NCBI GenBank assembly: GCA_027298165.1
Contig: JAPUGN010000170.1
Location: forward strand, 1 to 5,195
Length of the DNA: 5,195 nucleotides
Direction: 5' to 3'
Source: Nitrospinota bacterium
Lineage (GTDB): Bacteria > Nitrospinota > Nitrospinia > Nitrospinales > Nitrospinaceae
Shown here piece after piece: positions 1 through 4,045 of the stretch (position 1 is the stretch's first letter; each line of letters begins with the position of its first letter). The notes beneath the pieces were generated by a model. The model was not told the DNA's origin. It saw nothing but the letters and a program-made list of their open reading frames with translations, and searched no databases. The position numbers were made by a program, and so were the translations under genes.

Positions 1-101
1 AGGAATATTTTAGTTCCTCCGTTACGTAAAGGTCTCCTTCGGTAAGGGGAGGAGCGGAGTCCCTCCGCGGGCCGGGCAAGGCCCGGGCGGCGAATCGCCG
101 C
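1..101. repeat. hairpin-dense intergenic segment downstream of yidC
   Basis: This stretch folds into a row of short inverted repeats. AGGAA (1-5) pairs with TTCCT (14-18). TTACGTAA (22-29) is a perfect palindrome. TCTCCTT (33-39) can pair with AAGGGGA (44-50) around a CGGT loop, with one G-T wobble. GCGGAG/CTCCGC (54-59/63-68), CCGGGC/GCCCGG (72-77/81-86) and GCGGCG/CGCCGC (87-92/96-101) are perfect 6-bp stems with 3-nt loops, and the last two abut exactly. No T-tract follows any stem in either direction, so it does not look like a standard intrinsic terminator. It could be a dispersed intergenic repeat (REP- or MITE-like) or a structured 3' UTR. A minus-strand frame stays open from 113 to the left edge but has no ATG, GTG or strong start signal. 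I infer a repeat element; the stems themselves are directly visible. Confidence 0.5.
70..90. repeat. GC-rich palindromic element, copy A
   Basis: GGCCGGGC (70-77), a 2-nt spacer AA, then GGCCCGGGCGG (80-90). The same two blocks, in the same order and strand, recur at 2767-2793 with an 8-nt spacer. Together the two copies bracket the rpmH-to-yidC operon. The blocks are partly self-complementary (CCGGGC/GCCCGG), so each copy can form a hairpin. Confidence 0.45.
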
Positions 102-172
102 AGATAAATTTAAAACCCTGAAATGCGCTCCACGGTCATCACCGGCCGTTAACGTTTAGCAAATTCCCCCTC

Positions 173-198
173 CGGGCAGGAGCCCGCGCTAGCGGGTT
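173..198 (-). terminator. possible GC hairpin terminator or 3' structure of yidC
   Basis: CCCGC (183-187) pairs with GCGGG (192-196) around a GCTA loop, and two weaker pairs extend the stem into the yidC stop codon. An alternative stem, CGGGC/GCCCG (173-177/182-186), shares bases with it, so the two are mutually exclusive. Neither is followed on the minus strand by a run of U, which argues against a classical rho-independent terminator. It may instead protect the mRNA 3' end or act with Rho. Low confidence. Confidence 0.25.
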
Positions 199-1870
199 AG
201 TCCTTGGCTATATGGTAGATATAATATTGCTGGGCGATGGTCAACAGGTTGTTGACGGTCCAGTAGAGGACCAGTCCGGCGGGAAAGGTGATGAACAGAA
301 AGGTGAAGAGGATGGGCATGAACATGAAAATCTTCTGTTGCACCGGGTCGGCGGTGGAAGGCGTCAATTTCTGTTGCAGGAACATGGTGGCGCCCATTAC
401 CACGGGGGTGACGTAATAGGGGTCCTGGACGGAGAGGTCCTGAATCCATAGCATGAACGGCGCCCCGCGCAGTTCGATGGAAAAGAACAGCGCGTGATAG
501 AGCGAGATGAACACCGGGATCTGCAACAGCATGGGCAGACATCCGCCGAGCGGGTTGACCTTGTATTTTTTGTAGAGGCCTATCATTTCCTCGTTGATTT
601 TCTGCCGGTCGCCTTTGTGCCGTTCCTGAATGACTTTGATGTACGGCGCGATTTTCTGCATACCCTTCATCGACTTGAAGCTTTTGTGCGTCAGTGGAAA
701 CAGGATGATTTTGATGACGAAGGTGAGGCCGATGATGGCCCAGCCGTAGTTGCCGATGATCCCGTAAAAAAAGCCGAGGGCTTTCAGCATCGGTTTCACC
801 AGGAAGGCGAACTTGTTGCCGAGCCAGCCGTAATCGATCAGGCGGAACAGTTTGTGGCCGGAGTCCTCCAGCGTTTCCAGATTTTTGGTGCCGATGAAAA
901 GCAGATGCCGGGTGGAAGCGGCCGACTGCACCGACTCGAAATTGAGGCCGACGTAGACTTCTTCGTCGCTCTTTTTTACGATCCGGGCGGACTTGATGCC
1001 TTCATCGGGAATCAGCGCCGCGGCAAAATATTTGTTCTGAAACGAAATCCATTGAATGTCGCCGCGGAAGTCGATGGGTTGATCCATATCGCCGGGCTGG
1101 GTTTCCACCCGTTCATTGTTAACGAATGCGGTGGGTCCCGAGAACGAGATGAAATCAGCCGTTACATCCAACTGTCCTCCGAGACCGGGTCCCCAGATCA
1201 CCGAGTACTGCAGGTTTTCCGCGGTCATGTTGGGGGCTTCAATTCTGGTGTCCACGGAAATTAAGGCATCGTCCCATTCGAAATGAAAGGTGCGCGTTAC
1301 CTCAAAGCCGGTGGGGTGTTGCATATGGAACACCAAGTCGGGTGAGGGATTGGACTCGCTGATTTCAATGAACTCTTTCGACGGTTGGAAGTGACCATTC
1401 ATCAGCACCCGGTCGACCGCCGGGTGGCCGGTTTCCAGCGTCAGCGGGTATGGAGCCCCGGGAACCTGTGGAATCAGCTCGATGGGTCCGTCTCCCTCGA
1501 GGTTCGTGTATTGATGCAGTTTGACGTGTTTGAGAACGCCGCCGCGGCTGGAAAACGTCAACGTTGTATCTCCTTTAACGACGTCCACCAGGATTTCCGG
1601 TTGCATTTCCGGGACCCGGGCCGCAGGGGCCTGGGCCGGAGGGGCGGGCACGGTCACGCCTGCGCCGGGTGCCACCGACGGTAGCGACGGGGACGGCAAT
1701 GCCGGGATTTCCGGTCCGGGAAGCGAAGGGAGCCTTTCCTGTGACCGCGGTTCGACTTCCGCCATTTGATCCTGTGGCGGCGGAGGCGGCGAGATTTTAG
1801 CCAGGAATAATCCCCACAAAATGAAAACCAGCAAGGACAATCCAAAAGCGAGCAACGCTCTATTTTCCAA
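197..1870 (-). CDS. yidC: membrane protein insertase YidC
   Basis: YidC/Oxa1/Alb3 insertase, 557 aa, which inserts and folds inner-membrane proteins alone or with SecYEG. TM1 is at about residues 6-23, followed by a Pro/Ala-rich linker (28-90, with five consecutive prolines at 28-32). The Gram-negative periplasmic beta domain spans about 90-340. The conserved core (about 365-552) has TM2, the charged cytoplasmic hairpin (about 395-440) ending in KVNPLGGCLPMLLQIPVF, then LRGAPFMLWIQDLSVQDPYY, DPVQQKIFMFMP and FPAGLVLYWTVNN. The position of the hydrophilic-groove arginine is lysine here (K387, in FVIKIILFPLT). The C-terminus ends soon after the last TM, without the basic tail of E. coli YidC. 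The start is TTG at 1870: AGGAG lies 8 nt upstream, the N-terminus aligns with the family, and the next Met (36) would delete TM1. It follows yidD after 17 nt, last in the rpmH cluster. Confidence 0.97.
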   Translation of the reverse strand: MENRALLAFGLSLLVFILWGLFLAKISPPPPPQDQMAEVEPRSQERLPSLPGPEIPALPSPSLPSVAPGAGVTVPAPPAQAPAARVPEMQPEILVDVVKGDTTLTFSSRGGVLKHVKLHQYTNLEGDGPIELIPQVPGAPYPLTLETGHPAVDRVLMNGHFQPSKEFIEISESNPSPDLVFHMQHPTGFEVTRTFHFEWDDALISVDTRIEAPNMTAENLQYSVIWGPGLGGQLDVTADFISFSGPTAFVNNERVETQPGDMDQPIDFRGDIQWISFQNKYFAAALIPDEGIKSARIVKKSDEEVYVGLNFESVQSAASTRHLLFIGTKNLETLEDSGHKLFRLIDYGWLGNKFAFLVKPMLKALGFFYGIIGNYGWAIIGLTFVIKIILFPLTHKSFKSMKGMQKIAPYIKVIQERHKGDRQKINEEMIGLYKKYKVNPLGGCLPMLLQIPVFISLYHALFFSIELRGAPFMLWIQDLSVQDPYYVTPVVMGATMFLQQKLTPSTADPVQQKIFMFMPILFTFLFITFPAGLVLYWTVNNLLTIAQQYYIYHIAKD

Positions 1871-1878
1871 CGTGCCTT

Positions 1879-1883
1879 CTCCT
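1879..1883 (-). promoter_or_regulatory. ribosome binding site of yidC (supports TTG start)
   Basis: AGGAG read on the minus strand, 8 nt before a TTG codon, in the 17-nt gap between the yidD stop and yidC. No ATG, GTG or other in-frame start exists in this gap, so this site decides the rare TTG start. Confidence 0.8.
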
Positions 1884-1887
1884 GTCG

Positions 1888-2100
1888 TTATTTGATCGGA
1901 TCGTGTCCCCCTTCATGCCAGGGATGACATTTCAACAGCCGGGCCAGCATCAGCCAGGAGGCTTTGAGCAACGAAAACCGCTCCAGTGCCTGACAGAAAT
2001 ATTCCGAGCAGGTGGGATGAAAGCGGCATGCCGGAACCAGCATGGGCGAAATCCATCTTTGATAGAAACGAATGACTGATTTGAAAATTCGGTTCACCAT
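1888..2100 (-). CDS. yidD: membrane protein insertion efficiency factor YidD
   Basis: A 70-aa YidD-family protein, the normal family length. In E. coli, YidD is a small inner-membrane-associated protein that helps YidC-dependent insertion. The signature is complete: an amphipathic N-terminus with IRFYQRWISPM (10-20), the CRFHPTCSEY block (25-34), and the C-terminal KCHPWHEGGHDP block (57-68). Cysteines 25, 31 and 58 lie in the conserved blocks, with another at 36. It sits between rnpA (53 nt upstream) and yidC (17 nt downstream), the classic order. ATG at 2100 is followed directly by GTG; upstream of either there is only a weak GAAG-like Shine-Dalgarno, so translation may be modest. ATG is preferred because the N-terminus then matches the family length. 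Confidence 0.95.
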   Translation of the reverse strand: MVNRIFKSVIRFYQRWISPMLVPACRFHPTCSEYFCQALERFSLLKASWLMLARLLKCHPWHEGGHDPIK

Positions 2101-2153
2101 GTTTTGAATTGTCTTCAGGAAGGAAATAAAGTTCTGATGGGTTTCAAAGACTG

Positions 2154-2498
2154 TTATTGGACGGCCTGAAGCGTTTGTACCAGTTTTTGTTCCAGGATGG
2201 CATAGGGCAGGTTGACCAGTTTCCTGGCGGAGATCACCACGATATCTATGTCCTGTCCCCCCAGGTGTTTATGACGCCGGAAGATTTCCCGGATTTTCCG
2301 CTTGGCGTGGTTCCGGGCCACCGAGTTGCCGACTTTTCGGGAAGCGATGATCCCCAATCGTTTGCGGCCCAACAGATTGGGCAGAAAAAAAAGAGTGCAG
2401 GTGCGATCCACCGTTGGTTTCCGGCCTTGAGCCAGTACTCTTTCGAAATCGGAACGGGCCAGCAACCGTTCATTTTTGGCAAACGACTGGTCCTTCAT
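2154..2498 (-). CDS. rnpA: ribonuclease P protein component
   Basis: A 114-aa RNase P protein subunit (C5 family, usual length about 110-125), which binds the catalytic RNA and the 5' leader of pre-tRNA. N-terminal features include the Phe/Arg-rich start (LLARSDFERVLAQGRK, 12-27), which lies in the leader-binding face in the family. The signature helix is IIASRKVGNSVARNHAKRKI (50-69) continuing REIFRR; the usual RNR triplet is RNH here (62-64), while the following KR and RE pairs are kept. The C-terminal strand DIVVISARKL (85-94) is typical. The ATG lies 3 nt after the rpmH stop, and the only Shine-Dalgarno-like run (GGCGG, 8 nt before) is inside rpmH. This suggests translational coupling to L34. 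Confidence 0.96.
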   Translation of the reverse strand: MKDQSFAKNERLLARSDFERVLAQGRKPTVDRTCTLFFLPNLLGRKRLGIIASRKVGNSVARNHAKRKIREIFRRHKHLGGQDIDIVVISARKLVNLPYAILEQKLVQTLQAVQ

Positions 2499-2501
2499 GA
2501 C

Positions 2502-2636
2502 TTATACCGCCAGCCGTTTACGTCCTTTGCGCCGGCGGTTGGCCAGAACCCGACGCCCGCCTACCGTAGCGCTGCGGGCCCGAAACCCATGGGTCCGTTT
2601 TCGTCTTGTATTTTTAGGTTGAAAGGTCCGCTTCAT
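2502..2636 (-). CDS. rpmH: 50S ribosomal protein L34 (bL34)
   Basis: A 44-aa, very basic protein matching bL34: MKRTFQPKNTRRKRTHGFRA at the start and GRRVLANRRRKGRKRL at the end, close to the usual 44-46 aa. It is part of the large ribosomal subunit. The frame is open further upstream to a TTG at 2753, giving 83 aa. That longer version is wrong: its first codon is the -35 box of the predicted promoter, L34 begins with MKRT in most bacteria, and GGTGA sits 5 nt before the chosen ATG. It is the first gene of the rpmH-rnpA-yidD-yidC operon. Confidence 0.97.
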   Translation of the reverse strand: MKRTFQPKNTRRKRTHGFRARSATVGGRRVLANRRRKGRKRLAV

Positions 2637-2641
2637 AAAAA

Positions 2642-2646
2642 TCACC
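2642..2646 (-). promoter_or_regulatory. ribosome binding site of rpmH
   Basis: GGTGA on the minus strand, complementary to the 3' end of 16S rRNA, ends 5 nt before the rpmH ATG. It helps to fix the 44-aa start rather than the longer open frame. Confidence 0.6.
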
Positions 2647-2670
2647 CAAGTCCTTATCAGCCATAAACTA

Positions 2671-2719
2671 CTGATTTTAAGGGGGTTATTGATTTCAGAA
2701 AAATGTTGAAGAAAATCAG
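2671..2719 (-). promoter_or_regulatory. inverted repeat in the rpmH mRNA leader
   Basis: Read on the minus strand, CTGATTTT (2719-2712) is perfectly complementary to AAAATCAG (2678-2671), giving an 8-bp stem with a 33-nt loop. The first arm begins at or within a base or two of the transcription start expected from the -10 box at 2725-2730, so the mRNA 5' end would be folded into a stem. It could stabilise the transcript or serve autoregulation. Pairing is seen; function is inferred. Confidence 0.35.
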
Positions 2720-2724
2720 CATCG

Positions 2725-2753
2725 ATTATTTCATCCGGGTAGGTGGTTGTCAA
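2725..2753 (-). promoter_or_regulatory. sigma70-type promoter of the rpmH operon
   Basis: On the minus strand, a perfect -35 TTGACA (2753-2748), a 17-nt spacer and a -10 AATAAT (2730-2725, 5 of 6 matches). Expected start of transcription is near 2718, giving a leader of about 80 nt before rpmH. This is the strongest promoter in the window, in keeping with a highly expressed ribosomal protein gene. Confidence 0.8.
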
Positions 2754-2766
2754 GGGAAGATTTTCA

Positions 2767-2793
2767 GGCCGGGCGGGGAGACGGCCCGGGCGG
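2767..2793. repeat. GC-rich palindromic element, copy B
   Basis: GGCCGGGC (2767-2774), an 8-nt spacer, then GGCCCGGGCGG (2783-2793), identical in both blocks to copy A at 70-90. Alternative stems are possible: CCGGGC/GCCCGG (2769-2774/2784-2789) or GGCCC/GGGCC (2783-2787/2793-2797). It lies just upstream of the rpmH -35 box and between the two divergent promoters. Confidence 0.45.
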
Positions 2794-2805
2794 GGCCATC
2801 GCTAC

Positions 2806-2811
2806 TATAAT
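2806..2811 (+). promoter_or_regulatory. isolated consensus -10 (TATAAT), secondary promoter candidate
   Basis: A perfect TATAAT facing the exported-protein gene, about 160 nt upstream of its ATG. At 17-nt spacing the -35 position falls in the GC-rich block and reads GGCCCG, which is poor, and there is no TG extension. It would need an activator or an alternative factor to work. Confidence 0.25.
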
Positions 2812-2855
2812 AGGTTTATTTCATTCATTTTCAGTAGGTTCCGCGAATATTTCTA

Positions 2856-2883
2856 TTTACATCAGGGGTTATTTTGCTATCAT
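2856..2883 (+). promoter_or_regulatory. likely promoter of the exported-protein gene
   Basis: -35 TTTACA (2856-2861, 5 of 6), a 16-nt spacer and -10 TATCAT (2878-2883, 5 of 6) preceded by TGC, an extended -10. Expected start near 2890, giving a leader of about 78 nt before the ATG at 2968. Confidence 0.6.
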
Positions 2884-2952
2884 GAGTTTATCCCTAATGG
2901 CTTTAAAAAGAAGGGCCTTAGCGCAGTTTTCAGGCTTCGCCCAAATATTTGA

Positions 2953-2958
2953 AGGAGG
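2953..2958 (+). promoter_or_regulatory. strong ribosome binding site
   Basis: A full AGGAGG inside GAAGGAGGAG, 9 nt before ATG 2968. It is the best Shine-Dalgarno in the window and fixes the start of the exported protein. Confidence 0.85.
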
Positions 2959-2967
2959 AGCTCGGTT

Positions 2968-4041
2968 ATGGCTCGTTGGAACAAATCCCTTGGCTTGACC
3001 TTAGTGGCTTTAACCGGTTGGATGCTGTCCGGCCATCCGGTGGCAGCCGAACCGACCGATCAACCTCCGTATCAGGTGGCGCAGAATGTCCCCGGACTGG
3101 ACACCCTGGGTCAGGGCAGCGGCACCTTGGGCGGGGAAGATGAAAAATCTGCCTTTGACGATTCTGAAGTGGGCAAGAAACGGCTCAAAAAGGCACATAC
3201 TATTTCCAAGAAAATACTGCATTCGACCACCGGCGACTTGGGGGAAGATGCCCTCACGCTGGTCCCTTTCTCTTTATATTTTAAGGCGGGCTATGTGGGA
3301 GAAGAAATGGATCCGATCGGCGCCGTTCTGGGTTCCCGCAGTCCGAGATCCAAGGGCGGCATGATTTCCAAGGATGCCATGTCGGTTCTGGACATTGTTT
3401 ATATCGATATCGGACAGGAGGACGATATCGAGGTGGGCGACCGCCTCATTGTATACTCGCAAGATAAAGAAGTACGCCATCCCCTGAAAAAGTTTTTGTT
3501 CACCTTCGACCGGGAGGTGGATTTGTTGGACAACGATTATGAGGGCGAGTTTTACTCCAATGCCTTTGCTTTTAGGACCGATATCGCGGGCAATCAGATC
3601 AAGGTCAAGGGCGTGATCCGGGTCCTTGAGACGTCTACCATCACCTCTAAGGCAGTCGTTGAGCAGTCTTTCAATGCGATCATGGAGGATGACCTGCTCG
3701 TTCCCTTTCCCGATCGGCGTCCGCCCATGATTGCGGCCAATTATATTCCCCCGAAAAAAGATATCAACGGGTATATCATCTCCAGCCGCGGCAACACCCT
3801 GATGTTCTCTATGAACGATGTGGTCTACCTCGATCAAGGGGAAGCCGATGGTGTGGATCAGGGAGACCGCTTCGAGGTGTATGCGTATCCCTTGACGATC
3901 GATGAAGATGAAGAGGATATCAATCCGCATGTGATTGGCGAAATCGCGATCATCTCCGTTCAGGAGGACTCTTCGACCGGCGTGGTCATGATGTCTACCG
4001 AGCCGCTCTTTCCGGGGCAGAAGATTCGAAGCAAACGCTGA
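2968..4041 (+). CDS. exported protein of unknown function with two tandem FlgT-C/SH3-like modules
   Basis: A 357-aa protein not assigned to a named family. A Sec signal peptide is clear: RWNK, a hydrophobic core (about 8-22) and a V-A-A cleavage site (25-27); there is no lipobox cysteine. Residues 28-85 look like a flexible, then charged, linker. Two related modules follow. Module 1 (about 117-248) has IGAVLGSRS, DIVYIDIGQEDDIEVGDRLI and, after an insertion, KVKGVIRVLE...AVVEQS...DDLLVPF. Module 2 (about 267-357) has INGYIISSR, DVVYLDQGEADGVDQGDRFE and VIGEIAIISV...GVVMMSTEPLFPGQKI. The pattern [DV]VYxDxGxxDxIxxGDRxxVY followed by a GxIxx...AVVxxS strand resembles FlgT C-terminal domains and proteins that pair them with LysM in deltaproteobacteria. 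A periplasmic or envelope role is inferred. Good promoter and ribosome site; no operon partner. It converges on tyrS, 4 nt apart. Confidence 0.9.
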   Translation: MARWNKSLGLTLVALTGWMLSGHPVAAEPTDQPPYQVAQNVPGLDTLGQGSGTLGGEDEKSAFDDSEVGKKRLKKAHTISKKILHSTTGDLGEDALTLVPFSLYFKAGYVGEEMDPIGAVLGSRSPRSKGGMISKDAMSVLDIVYIDIGQEDDIEVGDRLIVYSQDKEVRHPLKKFLFTFDREVDLLDNDYEGEFYSNAFAFRTDIAGNQIKVKGVIRVLETSTITSKAVVEQSFNAIMEDDLLVPFPDRRPPMIAANYIPPKKDINGYIISSRGNTLMFSMNDVVYLDQGEADGVDQGDRFEVYAYPLTIDEDEEDINPHVIGEIAIISVQEDSSTGVVMMSTEPLFPGQKIRSKR

Positions 4042-4045
4042 CGGC

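Larger units (their letters stand above)
2637..2967. other. 331-base divergent control region
   Basis: No gene is seen here. From left to right it holds: the rpmH ribosome site and about 80 nt of leader; the leftward promoter (2725-2753); a very GC-rich palindromic block (2767-2797); a perfect but isolated TATAAT (2806-2811); an AT-rich stretch with a rightward promoter (2856-2883); a weak stem CTAA-GGC/GCC-TTAG (2894-2921); and the rightward ribosome site (2953-2958). TTTTCAG occurs three times on the plus strand (2761, 2828, 2927). I found no clear DnaA box: the closest is TTATCCCTA at 2888-2896, with two mismatches to TTATCCACA. It is therefore not recognisable as oriC. Confidence 0.7.

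Noticed and set aside
1..113. Minus-strand frame open to the left edge, possibly a start of the next gene (jag is usual after yidC)
   Set aside because: It has no ATG or GTG, and the region is hairpin-rich. GGAGG at 16-20 is at least 15 nt from any start outside the window. The peptide has no recognisable similarity to Jag.
494..1264. Long open frame of 256 codons on the plus strand opposite yidC
   Set aside because: It lies wholly antisense to a clear yidC, and its composition (many Asp, Val, Phe, Gln, His) is what the complement of yidC codons produces. No recognisable domain or ribosome site.
2614..2664. 16-codon upstream frame (MADKDLGDFYEADLST) overlapping the start of rpmH
   Set aside because: It has an ATG but no Shine-Dalgarno. 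It is out of frame with rpmH and could be a chance frame. Without conservation data it cannot be called a regulatory peptide.
2502..2753. 83-aa version of L34 starting at a TTG
   Set aside because: Its first codon overlaps the -35 box of the predicted promoter, so it would not be transcribed from it. The conserved L34 N-terminus begins at 2636 with its own ribosome site.
2888..2896. TTATCCCTA as a DnaA box
   Set aside because: Two mismatches to TTATCCACA and no second box nearby, so it gives no support for an origin.
3274..3930. Open frame of 218 codons on the minus strand opposite the exported-protein gene
   Set aside because: Rich in Ile, His, Asp and Arg as expected from reading the complement of the real gene. 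The opposite strand has a signal peptide, a strong ribosome site and repeated modules.
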